This document shows, piece after piece, positions 25,643 to 35,255 of a DNA stretch of 64,000 bases (the first letter of the stretch is position 1; the number at the start of each line of letters is the position of its first letter). The notes under the pieces were generated by a model. It saw only the letters and a program-made list of their open reading frames with translations, did not search any database and had not been told where the DNA came from. Both the position numbers and the translations under genes were made by a program. The stretch is from Agromyces agglutinans (GTDB taxonomy: Bacteria; Actinomycetota; Actinomycetes; Actinomycetales; Microbacteriaceae), in the NCBI RefSeq assembly GCF_009647605.1, contig NZ_WJIF01000006.1, positions 1 to 64,000 on the forward strand. Direction: 5' to 3'.

Positions 25643-26815
25643 ATGGCGGATGCCTCGCGCCGCGGTCGCGCGCGCTCCGACGGCGTCGCCCTCGCTGACG
25701 CCGCCGGCCGCATCGACGGCGTCGACATCGCCCGCGGGCTCGCGCTCATCGGGATGTTCATCGCCCACGTCGCACCTGCCGCGGCACCCGGCACCGCCGC
25801 CGACCTGCTCGCCATCGCCGACGAGCGACCGCGCCTGCTGTTCGCCCTCACCGCGGGCATCGCCCTCGGGCTCATCAGCGGAGGCATCCGGCCCGTTCCC
25901 GCCGCACCCGGCTTCGCCGGCGGACGCGACCGCGCCCGCCTGCGCCTGCAGGTCGCGATCCGCGCCGTCATCCTGATCGCCCTCGGGCTGCTCATCATCG
26001 CGACGCTGAAACCGCTCGTGTTCGTCATCCTCGACGTCTACGGTGTCGCGTTCCTGGTGCTGATCCCGCTGCTGTTCCTGCCGCGGTGGATCGCCCTCGT
26101 GGTCGGCATCGCCGGTGTCGCCGTGGCGCCCGGCGTCGCGCTGGCGCTCAGCCGCATGCCCTGGGTCGCGGAGGCCCGGGTCGCCGGCTGGGGGCTGCCC
26201 GTCGACTGGTTCATCGCCGGCGCCTACCCCGTGATCGAATGGGTGCCCGTCATGCTCATCGGCATCGCGCTCGCCCGATTCGGCATCACGCGTCGCCGGG
26301 TACTCGCGTGGATGGCCGCCGGGGGCGCCGTGGCGACCGTCGCGTGCCTGCCAGCCGGAGTGGCGCTGCTGCGGGTGGGGTCGTCGCTCGTGGCCGAGGG
26401 TGCGGCGGCCGGCGACTCGGTTCGCGCCTTCGCCGTCGGGGAGTCGCTGCAGGTCGTCGGCAACGTGGGCGTCGGGGTGCTCGTGGTGGTGGCCGCCGTG
26501 GTGCTGACGGCACGCGGGGTGATGGGCGTCGAGCCGGTCCGGCGGGTGGCATCCGCCGTGCTGTCGCCGATCGCGGCGATGGGAGCGATGCCGCTCACGA
26601 TCTACACGGTGCACCTGGTCGTGCTGGCCGCGTCCATCCGCGTCGAGAACGGATTCCGCACCGACGACTCGTGGCCGCTGGCCATCGCGCTCGTCGTCGG
26701 GTCGATGGTCTTCGCGTGGTGCTGGCGCCGATGGGTCGGCCGCGGGCCCCTCGAGGAGTTCATGCGGTTCGCGAGCGGTCGGGCCGGATGGCCCCGGCGC
26801 GGCTCCGCCGCCTGA
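25643..26815 (+). CDS. DUF418 family membrane protein
   Basis: A 390-residue polytopic protein. The N-terminus RIDGVDIARGLALIGMFIAH is the motif shared by DUF418 and heparan-alpha-glucosaminide N-acetyltransferase-like proteins; the C-terminal GRGPLEEFMRF is the usual DUF418 ending. About ten hydrophobic segments lie between. A transmembrane acyl transfer reaction has been suggested for relatives but is not shown. Its end overlaps the convergent VanZ gene by 56 bases. Confidence 0.75.
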   Translation: MADASRRGRARSDGVALADAAGRIDGVDIARGLALIGMFIAHVAPAAAPGTAADLLAIADERPRLLFALTAGIALGLISGGIRPVPAAPGFAGGRDRARLRLQVAIRAVILIALGLLIIATLKPLVFVILDVYGVAFLVLIPLLFLPRWIALVVGIAGVAVAPGVALALSRMPWVAEARVAGWGLPVDWFIAGAYPVIEWVPVMLIGIALARFGITRRRVLAWMAAGGAVATVACLPAGVALLRVGSSLVAEGAAAGDSVRAFAVGESLQVVGNVGVGVLVVVAAVVLTARGVMGVEPVRRVASAVLSPIAAMGAMPLTIYTVHLVVLAASIRVENGFRTDDSWPLAIALVVGSMVFAWCWRRWVGRGPLEEFMRFASGRAGWPRRGSAA

Positions 26816-27197
26816 GCGCCGCCCACGCGATCGCCGCGCCGAGCACAGTGCCGAGCGTGTTGGCGATCACGTCGGAGAGCGTCGAGAACCGGCCGGGGAT
26901 CGCGAGCTGCACGACCTCGATCACGCACGTCGTCAGTGCGCCGATCAGCGCCGCACCCCACACCGGCATGCCGCGCACCGCGAGGACGAGCAGGAGGCCG
27001 AGCGGCACGAACAGCGCGATGTTCGCGCCGAACTCGATGACCGTGTACGCCGCGTCGAACGGCACGCCGAGCGCGGCGACGAGTTCGGCGGCGATGACCA
27101 GGGCGCTGCCCACCGGCTGCGCGTCGTCGCCCGGGGTGAACACGAAGAGGCCGAGCACGACGAGGTAGGGAACGAGGAGCAACCGGGCGGCGGTCAT
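26760..27197 (-). CDS. VanZ-like family protein
   Basis: A 145-residue protein with four hydrophobic segments. FGANIALFVPLGLLL and TTCVIEVVQLAIPGRFSTLSD-type elements with a following DVIANTLGTVLGA helix are the VanZ signature. Function of such stand-alone proteins is unknown; VanZ itself gives low-level teicoplanin resistance. On the minus strand TAACCT (27209-27204) lies six bases before the ATG at 27197, so the transcript is probably leaderless. Confidence 0.85.
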   Translation of the reverse strand: MTAARLLLVPYLVVLGLFVFTPGDDAQPVGSALVIAAELVAALGVPFDAAYTVIEFGANIALFVPLGLLLVLAVRGMPVWGAALIGALTTCVIEVVQLAIPGRFSTLSDVIANTLGTVLGAAIAWAALRRRSRAGAIRPDRSRTA

Positions 27198-27203
27198 CCG
27201 AAC

Positions 27204-27209
27204 AGGTTA
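27204..27209 (-). promoter_or_regulatory. -10 element of a probable leaderless promoter (VanZ-like gene)
   Basis: TAACCT on the minus strand is followed by 6 bases and the ATG at 27197. Confidence 0.45.
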
Positions 27210-27356
27210 GCCGTGCGCTCGGCCGGCGCGTGCACCCTCGCTGGCGCTTCCGTCGAGCGCGCAGGTGTACCCCGAAGCGGGGGGTGAAGCGCGCGCGGCG
27301 TGCTCGTAGACTCCAGCCAACCCATTACCCGAGAACCCGAAACATCGGAGGCCATC

Positions 27357-28031
27357 GTGCTCCGGACTCTCTGCACCGCGCTCGCCGTCGCGGCCATCGT
27401 GCTGGCGCCGACCGCGGCCTCGGCCGTCGAGGAATACGACTACCCGCCCCCTTCGCCGCCCGCGGACCCGACGCTCGCCGGTTCGCTGGTCACGCCCGAG
27501 TGCGACGGCGACGTGCCGTACATCAACTACTCGATCCGCCTTACCGACCCCGACGCGCAGTCGACGGGCGACACGGCGACCCTGATCTTGTCGAGCGGAT
27601 CCAACAGCACGACCCTCGTGCTCGGAACCCTGGTCGGGGGCCAGCTGACCGGCCGGGTGCTCTGGCCGGGGGCCTCGGTCGACGGCTCCGGTGCCCCGAG
27701 CGGTTGGCCCGGTTGGGCGTTCGTGAACGGCTCCTGGGTCGAGACCGACGGCAACTTCGCCTGGACCCGGAACGTCACGAGCGCCGTCATCTCGGTGAAC
27801 CCCACGCTGCCGGTCGCGCTGTCGTACCCGCCGTCGAGCCCCGACTGCGCCACCTCGCCCCCCGGTGAGGAGCCGCCTGCCCCTGGCGGCTCCGAGCCGG
27901 CCGGCTCGTCGGCGGCGGCGCTCAGCGCGACCGGTGTGTCGGAACTGACCATCGCGTTCGGGTGGGGTGCGCTGTTCCTCGCCATCGCGGGCGGCGCGCT
28001 CCTCGCGGTCCGGCACGCCGTCCGGAGATAG
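27357..28031 (+). CDS. Secreted protein with LSATG wall-sorting tail (copy 2)
   Basis: A 224-residue protein. GTG at 27357 is chosen because GGAGG lies at 27347-27351 and a clean signal peptide (LRTLCTALAVAAIVLAPTAASA) follows. The mature part has two Cys residues likely to form a disulfide and a Pro/Gly/Ser-rich stalk. The tail is LSATG (about 186-190), hydrophobic helix, then RHAVRR. It shares only its sorting tail with the protein at 24063. TAGACT at 27307-27312 may be the -10. The DUF4012 paralogue starts three bases after its stop, so the two are co-transcribed. Confidence 0.75.
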   Translation: MLRTLCTALAVAAIVLAPTAASAVEEYDYPPPSPPADPTLAGSLVTPECDGDVPYINYSIRLTDPDAQSTGDTATLILSSGSNSTTLVLGTLVGGQLTGRVLWPGASVDGSGAPSGWPGWAFVNGSWVETDGNFAWTRNVTSAVISVNPTLPVALSYPPSSPDCATSPPGEEPPAPGGSEPAGSSAAALSATGVSELTIAFGWGALFLAIAGGALLAVRHAVRR

Positions 28032-28034
28032 CCG

Positions 28035-29819
28035 GTGCCGCCCCGCGATGGGGACGCGAGACCGCCCCATGACGGAGCAGCGAGGCCGCTCCGCCGAAGG
28101 TGGCGTCGCGGGGTCGGATGGTCGATCGGAATCGCGCTCGGTGCGATGCTCGCCGCGGGCGCCTGGGTCGGGGTTCACGGGTCTCTCGCGGTGAACGAGT
28201 TGCAGGACGCCAAGTCGGCGGCCGCGGATCTCGCCTCGGCGATCTCCTCACGCGACCTGCCGGCCGCTTCCGCGGCCGCCGGCGCGCTGGCCGAGTCGGC
28301 CCGCGAAGCCGAGCGGCTGACCGGCGACCCGGTCTGGGGCGGCGTGTCCGCGCTCCCGTGGCTCGGGGACGACCTCGCGGCCGCGCACACGCTGGCCGAG
28401 GCGGTCGCCGAGGTCGCCTCCGAAGCGGTCGTGCCGCTCAGCGCGGCCGGTGACCGCCTGCTCGAGTTCGGCGTCCGCGACGGCGCCGTCGACCTGTCGT
28501 CCCTCAGCGAACTGGAGGGCGTCGCGACGCACGCCGCGGCTGCGGTGCGCGATGCGAGGAGAAGCGTCGACTCGATCGACGACGAGGGGCTCGTCGGGCC
28601 GCTCGCCGAAGCGACCGGCGAACTGCGTTCGGTCCTCCACGAGGCATCCCCGATGCTCGACACGCTCGAACAAGCGAGTCGCCTGCTGCCGCCGATGCTC
28701 GGTGCCGATGGCCCTCGCACGATCCTGGCGCTCTTCCAGAACAACGCGGAATTGCGTACCGGGGGCGGCATCGTGGGAGCGGCGGGAGTGCTGCACGTCG
28801 ACGATGGACGCCTGACCTTCGAGCCGGTGACGGCCACGGACGTGCGACCGGCGGCGGAACCCGTCCTCCCACTTCCCGCGGCCGACACGACGCTGTACGG
28901 GCCGCAGCTCGGACGATTCATCCAGAACGCCACCGCGACACCCGATTTCGAATTGAGCGGGCGGCTCGCTGCAGAGATGTGGCGGCAGCACCGGGGTGAG
29001 CGGATCGACGCCGTCGTCGCCATCGATCCCATGGTCCTCGCCGCCGTGCTGCGTGCCACAGGCCCGATAGCGCACGCCGACGGCGAAGAGCTGAGCGCGA
29101 GCACGGTCGCCGAGCGACTGATGGTCGACGCATACCGGCGATTCTCGACGGATGACGAGCAGAACGCCTACTTCCAGAGCGTCGCGTCGACGATGTTCGA
29201 TGCGCTCACCGGAGACGATGTGTCGGTGCCCGACCTGTTGACCGCGCTCACGGACGCCGCCGAAGAAGGCCGGATCTCGGTGTGGAGCAGGCACGCCGAC
29301 GAGCAGGCGATCTTCGCCGACACGACACTGGGCGGCCCGGACGCCCGCCAGCGCGCGCTCGGCGACGCCGGATACGCGGTCTACCTCAACGATCGATCCG
29401 GCGGAAAGCTCGGACCGTACCTGGACGTTTCCGTCGAGGCCGTGAGCATTGCCGACGATGGCTCGGCTCCCCGGGTCGAGGTGGTCGTCTCGCTGCAGAA
29501 CCGGCTCACGGTGGGCGACGTCGACGCCCTGCCGTCGCGCGTGACGAACGAGGGACGGTTCGGCATCGCCCCGGGCGTGATCGCGGGGAACGTGTCGGTG
29601 TACTCGCCGCCGGGCACGCTCGATGGAGGCGTCGTGCGGGATGACCGGCCGACCGGGCACCAAGCGGTCGCGCTCGACGACGGCCGACTCGTGCAGAACG
29701 TCGGGATCGACCTGGCCCCCGGTGAGCGTGCGACCCTCCGATTCCGGTTCATTCCGACGGACGGTGCGGCAGCGCCGTCGGTGCAGGTCACGCCGGGACT
29801 CGTCCTCGGCGATCGCTGA
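28035..29819 (+). CDS. DUF4012 domain membrane protein (copy 2)
   Basis: A 594-residue paralogue of the protein at 22083. A basic N-terminus is followed by a membrane helix (about residues 32-55) and the extracytoplasmic DUF4012 domain: LALFQNNAELRTGGG near 235, QNATATPDFELSGRLA and IDPMVLAAVLRATGPI. Length and order match copy 1 across the chain, but sequence identity looks moderate, so the duplication is old or the copies came separately. Its immediate upstream partner is an LSATG protein, the mirror of the first module. Confidence 0.85.
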   Translation: MPPRDGDARPPHDGAARPLRRRWRRGVGWSIGIALGAMLAAGAWVGVHGSLAVNELQDAKSAAADLASAISSRDLPAASAAAGALAESAREAERLTGDPVWGGVSALPWLGDDLAAAHTLAEAVAEVASEAVVPLSAAGDRLLEFGVRDGAVDLSSLSELEGVATHAAAAVRDARRSVDSIDDEGLVGPLAEATGELRSVLHEASPMLDTLEQASRLLPPMLGADGPRTILALFQNNAELRTGGGIVGAAGVLHVDDGRLTFEPVTATDVRPAAEPVLPLPAADTTLYGPQLGRFIQNATATPDFELSGRLAAEMWRQHRGERIDAVVAIDPMVLAAVLRATGPIAHADGEELSASTVAERLMVDAYRRFSTDDEQNAYFQSVASTMFDALTGDDVSVPDLLTALTDAAEEGRISVWSRHADEQAIFADTTLGGPDARQRALGDAGYAVYLNDRSGGKLGPYLDVSVEAVSIADDGSAPRVEVVVSLQNRLTVGDVDALPSRVTNEGRFGIAPGVIAGNVSVYSPPGTLDGGVVRDDRPTGHQAVALDDGRLVQNVGIDLAPGERATLRFRFIPTDGAAAPSVQVTPGLVLGDR

Positions 29820-29915
29820 GGGGCGGGAGCGCGCCGGCGAGGGCGACTCCATCGACGAAGCGCCGGCTGACAGAATGGAGGCCCGCATCGCAAACGACCC
29901 CTGAAGGGATCCCAC

Positions 29916-31217
29916 ATGCGCATCTCCGTCATCGGGTGCGGTTACCTCGGCGCCGTCCACGCCTCGGCGATGGCCGAGCTCGGCCACGAGGTCGTCGGCA
30001 TCGACGTCGACGAACGCAAGATCGCGCAGCTCGGCCAGGCGCAGCCGCCGTTCTTCGAGCCCGGCCTGCCCGAGATCCTCGCGAGCGGCGTCGCGAGCGG
30101 CCGCCTGCGCTTCAGCACCGACATCGCAGATGCCGCGGACGCCGAGGTGCACTTCCTCGCCGTTGGCACGCCCCAGCAGGCTGGCCGCCCGACCGCCGAC
30201 CTCAGGTTCGTCGATGCCGCGTTCGAAGCCCTGTTGCCGCACCTCGCCGACGACGCGCTCATCGTCGGCAAGAGCACGGTGCCCGTCGGCACCGCAGCGC
30301 GCCTCGCCGGGCGTCTGGCCGAGGCCGCAGCGCATGCGCGCCTCGCGTGGAACCCCGAGTTCCTCCGTGAGGGCTACGCCGTCAAGGACACGCTCGAACC
30401 CGACCGGTTCGTCTACGGCGTCGAGAGCGCCGACGCGGCATCCACGCTCGACGACGTCTACCGGCGCGCCATCGACGCCGGCACGCCGCGCATCGTCACC
30501 GACTTCGCGACCGCCGAGCTCGTCAAGGTCGCGGCGAACGCGTTCCTCGCGACCAAGATCAGCTTCATCAATGCGATGAGCGAGATCGCGGATGCCACGG
30601 GCGCCGACGTCACCGCGCTCGCCGACGCGCTCGGCCACGACGCCCGCATCGGGCGCCGGTTCCTCAACGCCGGCGTCGGCTTCGGCGGCGGATGCCTTCC
30701 GAAGGACATCCGAGCGTTCGCCGCACGTGCCGACGAACTCGGCGTCGGCGCCTCGGTCGCATTCCTCAAGGAGGTCGACGAGATCAACCTCAGGCAGCGG
30801 CAGCGGGTCGTCGACCTCGCGGTCGCGACGCTCGGCGGGTCGGTGTTCCGCAAGCGCATCGCGGTGCTCGGGGTCACGTTCAAGCCCGAGTCCGACGACG
30901 TGCGCGATTCACCGGCGCTCGACGTCGCGGTGCACCTCAAGGGGCTCGGCGCCGACGTGATCGCCACCGACCCTGCGGGCGTCGAGAACGCCCGGGGAAG
31001 GCATCCGCAACTGACGTACACGACCTCGCTCGACGAGGCCCTCGCCGGTGCCGACCTTGTCGTGCTCGTCACCGAATGGAGGCAGTACCGCGCGCTGGAT
31101 CCGGCGGCCGTCGCCGTACAGGTCGCCGCGCCGCGGATCATCGACGGACGCAACGTGCTCGATCCCGTCGCCTGGCGCGCGGCCGGCTGGGAGTACCACG
31201 GGCTCGGGCGGCCCTGA
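29916..31217 (+). CDS. UDP-glucose 6-dehydrogenase
   Basis: A 433-residue cytosolic enzyme that oxidises UDP-glucose to UDP-glucuronate with two NAD+. The Rossmann start ISVIGCGYLGAVHA, the VGTPQQ strand, the active-site Lys region ELVKVAANAFLATKISF and the catalytic Cys in GFGGGCLPKD (about 258) are all present. The product can supply uronic acid to the EPS made by the upstream cluster. GAAGGGA precedes the ATG. A strong terminator follows. Confidence 0.94.
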   Translation: MRISVIGCGYLGAVHASAMAELGHEVVGIDVDERKIAQLGQAQPPFFEPGLPEILASGVASGRLRFSTDIADAADAEVHFLAVGTPQQAGRPTADLRFVDAAFEALLPHLADDALIVGKSTVPVGTAARLAGRLAEAAAHARLAWNPEFLREGYAVKDTLEPDRFVYGVESADAASTLDDVYRRAIDAGTPRIVTDFATAELVKVAANAFLATKISFINAMSEIADATGADVTALADALGHDARIGRRFLNAGVGFGGGCLPKDIRAFAARADELGVGASVAFLKEVDEINLRQRQRVVDLAVATLGGSVFRKRIAVLGVTFKPESDDVRDSPALDVAVHLKGLGADVIATDPAGVENARGRHPQLTYTTSLDEALAGADLVVLVTEWRQYRALDPAAVAVQVAAPRIIDGRNVLDPVAWRAAGWEYHGLGRP

Positions 31218-31260
31218 CCCCGCGAGCGCGCCGACAGCGGCGCCTCCGCCCTGAACGACG

Positions 31261-31288
31261 AACGGCCCCTCCCGAAGGAGGGGCCGTT
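31261..31288. terminator. Bidirectional terminator
   Basis: AACGGCCCCTCC pairs perfectly with GGAGGGGCCGTT across loop CGAA. It lies between the UDP-glucose dehydrogenase gene (+) and tRNA-Pro (-) and can serve both. Confidence 0.85.
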
Positions 31289-31292
31289 CACG

Positions 31293-31369
<77 letters not shown>

Positions 31370-31517
31370 GTGGCCCGAGGGCCTCCACAAGGATAGCCCA
31401 TATTCGGGCCGGGCCAGACCACGCGACGAGTCCTCCGGAGGTCGCGAGGCAGGGGTGCGAGTGTCGGTGGGGACCTGGCATCGCGGCACGCTCGGCAGGT
31501 TCGCCGGCCGAGCGTCG

Positions 31518-32492
31518 TCAGTCGGCCGGCGTGAGCGTGATGAGCGTCGCCTCGGGCGGGCAGGCGAAGCGAACCGGCGCGAAGATCGACGTGCCGAGCC
31601 CCGCCGAGACGTTCAGGAACGCGCTGCGCAGTCCGTGCCGCCAGATGCTCAGGCCCTTGGCCTGCTTGCGCGGGATGTCGCAGTTGGTGACGAGCGCGCC
31701 GTAGCCCGGCACGCAGACCTGGCCGCCGTGCGTGTGCCCGGCGAGCATCACCTGCGCGCCGTGGTTCACGAACGAGTCGAGCACGCGCCGGTACGGCGCG
31801 TGCGTCACGCCGATGGTCACGGTGGGTCGTTTCTCGGCGACGGATGCCTCGTCGGGCCACGTCTCGTCGGCGAGCGGGTCGTCGGCCCGCAGGTCGTCGA
31901 TCGCGCCGGTGATCAGGTCGAGCCGGTCGTAGCCCTTGTGCGGGTCGTCGACGCCGAAGAACTCGAGCCGGGTTCCGTTGATCTCGAGCGCCGCGGCGGC
32001 GTTGTCGAGGTCGGTCCAGCCGAGCTCGCCGAAGTAGGCGTGCAGCGCGTCGATGTCGAGCACCTTCGAGCGGGGGACGTTGCCCGAGGGGCCGCCGAAG
32101 TACAGGAACGGGTTCTTCAGCACCGGGCCGAAGTAGTCGTTCGACCCGTTGACGAAGACGCCCGGGATGCCCGAGAACCGCTCGAAGGCGCGACGGATGC
32201 CCTCGAGTCCGCGCTCGTGGCCGAGGTTGTCACCCGTGTCGACGATGAGGTCGGGCTGCAGGTCGGCCAGCGAGCGCACCCACTCCTGCTTGCCGGTCTG
32301 CCACGGCGCCATGTGCAGGTCGGAGAGGTGCAGCACCCGGATCGGCTCAGCGCCGGCCGGGAGAGCTGGAATCTCGACACGTCGGAGCGTCCAGCGCGTG
32401 CGTTCGACGAGCGAGCCCCACGCGAACGCGGCGACTCCCGCCGCGCCGATCGCGAGCGCGATCTGCGCGACGGGAGAGCGGCGCCGGCTCAA
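31518..32492 (-). CDS. Membrane-anchored metallophosphoesterase (YkuE-like)
   Basis: A 324-residue calcineurin-like phosphoesterase. One N-terminal helix (about 10-28) anchors it. Metal-binding motifs are in order: LSDLHMA (about 56), DTGDN (about 86), GSNDYF (about 116), VTHAP (about 230) and AGHTHGGQ (about 256). It overlaps the PBP gene upstream by ATGA, so it is translationally coupled to cell-wall synthesis. The substrate is unknown; membrane or cell-wall lipid phosphates are plausible. Confidence 0.9.
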   Translation of the reverse strand: MSRRRSPVAQIALAIGAAGVAAFAWGSLVERTRWTLRRVEIPALPAGAEPIRVLHLSDLHMAPWQTGKQEWVRSLADLQPDLIVDTGDNLGHERGLEGIRRAFERFSGIPGVFVNGSNDYFGPVLKNPFLYFGGPSGNVPRSKVLDIDALHAYFGELGWTDLDNAAAALEINGTRLEFFGVDDPHKGYDRLDLITGAIDDLRADDPLADETWPDEASVAEKRPTVTIGVTHAPYRRVLDSFVNHGAQVMLAGHTHGGQVCVPGYGALVTNCDIPRKQAKGLSIWRHGLRSAFLNVSAGLGTSIFAPVRFACPPEATLITLTPAD

Positions 32493-35116
32493 TCGTCGCC
32501 GCCGCCGGGCAGCGTCGGCCCGCCGGTGCTCGGGACGCCGAACTGCACGGTCACCGTCTCGCCGCGCTTGATGGCGGTGTTCGGTGCGGGGTTCTGGCTC
32601 GTGACGGTCGCGTTCTGGCCGCCGCCACCACCGCCGCCCTGCATGCGCAGGCCCGCTTGGTCGAGCGCGGCCTTCGCCTGCTGCTGCGTCATGCCCGTGA
32701 GGTCGGGAACCGTGGTGCCCTGGCCGTTGCTCGTGAACACGCGGATGGTCGTGCCGCGCCCGGCCTGGCCCGACGGGTCGGTCCCGGAGACCTGCCCAGC
32801 CGGCAGGTTCGAGTCCTGCTGTCCGCCGTCTTCGACCACGAACCCGGCAGCCTCGAGGGCCTGCTTGGCGGCGTCGAATGCGAGCCCGGCGACCTGCGGG
32901 ATGTCGACCAGCACCTGCTTGAACGCCGACTGGTCGGGCTCGGTGAAGTCGTCGCCGCCGTACTTGTTGTCGGCCAGCTCCATGATCGACGACCAGATTC
33001 GGTGTCGCGCGGTGGCGGCCGCGCCGCTGTCGAAGCTCACGTTGCGTAGGTTCTGGCGGTCGTCGCCGCCCGTGATGTTACCCACCCAGACCGCGGTCGC
33101 GGCCGTCTTGCTCGAACCGCTCATCCACGTGTCGAACGCATCGTCGGTGGTACCGGTCTTGCCGATGTGGGCGATGCCCGTGCCGGTGTTCGACGCTGAG
33201 GCCGTGCCGCTGAAGGTCTGCTGCATCGCGTACTGCATAGCCCTCGCGACTTCGGGGGTCACGGACTGCGTGCACGTCGACTTCGGCGGCTCGACCGGTG
33301 TGCCATCCTGCTTCGTGATCGACTCGATCGCGATCGGCGTGCACGTGAGCCCGTCGTTCGCGATGCCCGCGAACGCAGCCGCCATGGTCACCGGCGCGAC
33401 CTCTTCGGTGCCGAGCACCGCACTCGGACCGAAGGCGATGCGGTCGCCCTCGGCGTTGACGCCCTCGCCGAGCGGCGCGCCATCGGCCCGGTGCACGCCG
33501 AACGCCGCGGCGGTGTTCTTGATCTTGCAGAGGTCGAGCTGCTGGGCCATCGCCATGAACGACGAGTTCACCGAGTACTTGGTCGCGTCCACGGCGTTGT
33601 TCGCGTTCGTGGAGTCATCGTTGCGCGGGTTGAAGTTGCCGCTCCAGTTGCCTTCGCAACTGTCGGTGAACGACGTGAACGCGCGACGAGCGCCGTTGAA
33701 GGTCTCGCGAAGCGAATGGCCCTGGTTCAACCATTCCGCGAGGGTGAACACCTTGAAGGTCGAGCCCGGCTGCAGGCCGCTCGATCCGCCGTACGCATAG
33801 TCGGTGCTGAGGTTGATCGCGGAGTACGACGGGTCGGCTGCGAGCACCGTCTCGTCTTGCGAGTAGTTCTTGTTCTGGGTCATCGCGAGGATCTTGCCAG
33901 TGTTCGGCTGAACCGTGACCGCGACCGAACCGACGTCGAAACGGGGGTCGGTGTACGGGACGTTCTCTCGCACGGCGGTCTCGGCCTTGTTCTGCAGCTC
34001 GAGGTCGAGCGTCGTGTGGACCTGCAGGCCGCCCTCCTCGAGCATCACCCGGCCCTCGTTGACATCGGTCGTCGCGGGGTCGTCGTAGTGGTTGAGGATC
34101 ACGTTCTTGACGTAGTCGCAGAAGTAGGCGCTACCCGCGGCTGTCTGGCACCCGGTGCTCGGCTCCTGGATCATCGGTGTGACCGGAGTCGCGACCGCGG
34201 CATCGTGGTCGGGCTGGGTGATCTTGCCGTACTTCAGCATCTCGCCGAGGATGTAGTCGCGACGCTGCTTGTTCGCGGCGTAGGGAGTGGGCACACCCGC
34301 CTCGTCGACGGAGGCGACGCCGTTCTCGGGATCGTCGGGATAGTCGAGGCGGAACTTCTCGGGGTGGTTCACGATCGCCACGAGGCTCGCGGCCTCGGCG
34401 AGCGAGACATCCGCCGCCGACTTCGCGAAGTAGTACTGCGCCGCGGACTCGATGCCGTAGACGCGGCCGCCGAAGTGGGCGATGTTGAGGTAGCCCTTGA
34501 GGATCTCGTTCTTGTCGTACTTCTTCTCGAGGGCGATCGCGTACCGCATCTCCTGGAGCTTGCGGGTGATGCCGGCGTTGCCGTCGGAGGCGGTCGCGGC
34601 CTCGTAGGCGGCTTCCTTCTCCTCTTCGGTCTTCGCCTCGCGGACGCCGTTGTTGATGATCACGTTCTTCACGTACTGCTGCGTGATCGACGAGCCGCCC
34701 TGCGTGTCGCCGCCGAGCACGAACTCGTTCAGCACCGCACGCGTCGTGCCCTGGACGTCGATGCCGCCGTGCTCGAAGAAGCGCGGGTCTTCGCCCGCCA
34801 CCGCCGCGTCCTTCACGAACTGGCTGATGCGGTCGAGCGGCACCTCTTCACGGTTCTCGCTGAAGAACGACGCCAGGAGCGCCTGGGATCCGTCGGGCTG
34901 GGTGGCGTAGATGTCAGTCTTCTCGGAGAGCTCGTTGATGTCGAGGTAGTCCGGGATGTTCTCGAACATGTTGATGCCGCTGCTCGCGGCCATGCCGGTC
35001 ACCGCGATCGCCGGGGTCACGGTCGCGGTGACGAGGACACCGGTCAGCGCGCTCAAGCCGAGGAAGGCGAGCAGGCCCGTGGCGGCGCCACTCATCGATC
35101 GATTTTGGGCAGACAT
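32489..35116 (-). CDS. Bifunctional penicillin-binding protein with PASTA domains
   Basis: An 875-residue class A PBP that polymerises glycan strands and cross-links peptides outside the membrane. After an N-terminal helix comes the GT51 domain, with catalytic EDPRFFEHGG and GGSSITQQYVKN. The transpeptidase domain has the nucleophile in GSTFK, SVN as the SxN motif and GKTGT. Two PASTA repeats follow (DIPQVAGLAFDAAKQAL and TVPDLTGMTQQQAKAAL regions), with a Gly-rich loop in the last. It resembles mycobacterial PonA-type proteins. The ATG at 35116 has TAAGCT seven bases upstream and no ribosome site, so a leaderless start is likely. Confidence 0.93.
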   Translation of the reverse strand: MSAQNRSMSGAATGLLAFLGLSALTGVLVTATVTPAIAVTGMAASSGINMFENIPDYLDINELSEKTDIYATQPDGSQALLASFFSENREEVPLDRISQFVKDAAVAGEDPRFFEHGGIDVQGTTRAVLNEFVLGGDTQGGSSITQQYVKNVIINNGVREAKTEEEKEAAYEAATASDGNAGITRKLQEMRYAIALEKKYDKNEILKGYLNIAHFGGRVYGIESAAQYYFAKSAADVSLAEAASLVAIVNHPEKFRLDYPDDPENGVASVDEAGVPTPYAANKQRRDYILGEMLKYGKITQPDHDAAVATPVTPMIQEPSTGCQTAAGSAYFCDYVKNVILNHYDDPATTDVNEGRVMLEEGGLQVHTTLDLELQNKAETAVRENVPYTDPRFDVGSVAVTVQPNTGKILAMTQNKNYSQDETVLAADPSYSAINLSTDYAYGGSSGLQPGSTFKVFTLAEWLNQGHSLRETFNGARRAFTSFTDSCEGNWSGNFNPRNDDSTNANNAVDATKYSVNSSFMAMAQQLDLCKIKNTAAAFGVHRADGAPLGEGVNAEGDRIAFGPSAVLGTEEVAPVTMAAAFAGIANDGLTCTPIAIESITKQDGTPVEPPKSTCTQSVTPEVARAMQYAMQQTFSGTASASNTGTGIAHIGKTGTTDDAFDTWMSGSSKTAATAVWVGNITGGDDRQNLRNVSFDSGAAATARHRIWSSIMELADNKYGGDDFTEPDQSAFKQVLVDIPQVAGLAFDAAKQALEAAGFVVEDGGQQDSNLPAGQVSGTDPSGQAGRGTTIRVFTSNGQGTTVPDLTGMTQQQAKAALDQAGLRMQGGGGGGGQNATVTSQNPAPNTAIKRGETVTVQFGVPSTGGPTLPGGGDD

Positions 35117-35123
35117 ATAGTGG

Positions 35124-35129
35124 AGCTTA
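35124..35129 (-). promoter_or_regulatory. -10 element of a probable leaderless promoter (PBP gene)
   Basis: TAAGCT on the minus strand is separated by 7 bases from the ATG at 35116. Confidence 0.45.
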
Positions 35130-35255
35130 ACGGAGAAGGCTGGGGAAACCCGCTATGCGGGCTGTGTGCCGGAAACCGGCGCCGACACGCCGACTCCGCG
35201 GGGATCCGGTCGGATGCCCCGATCCCGTGCCGCACGCTGAGACGAGGAGCCGCCC

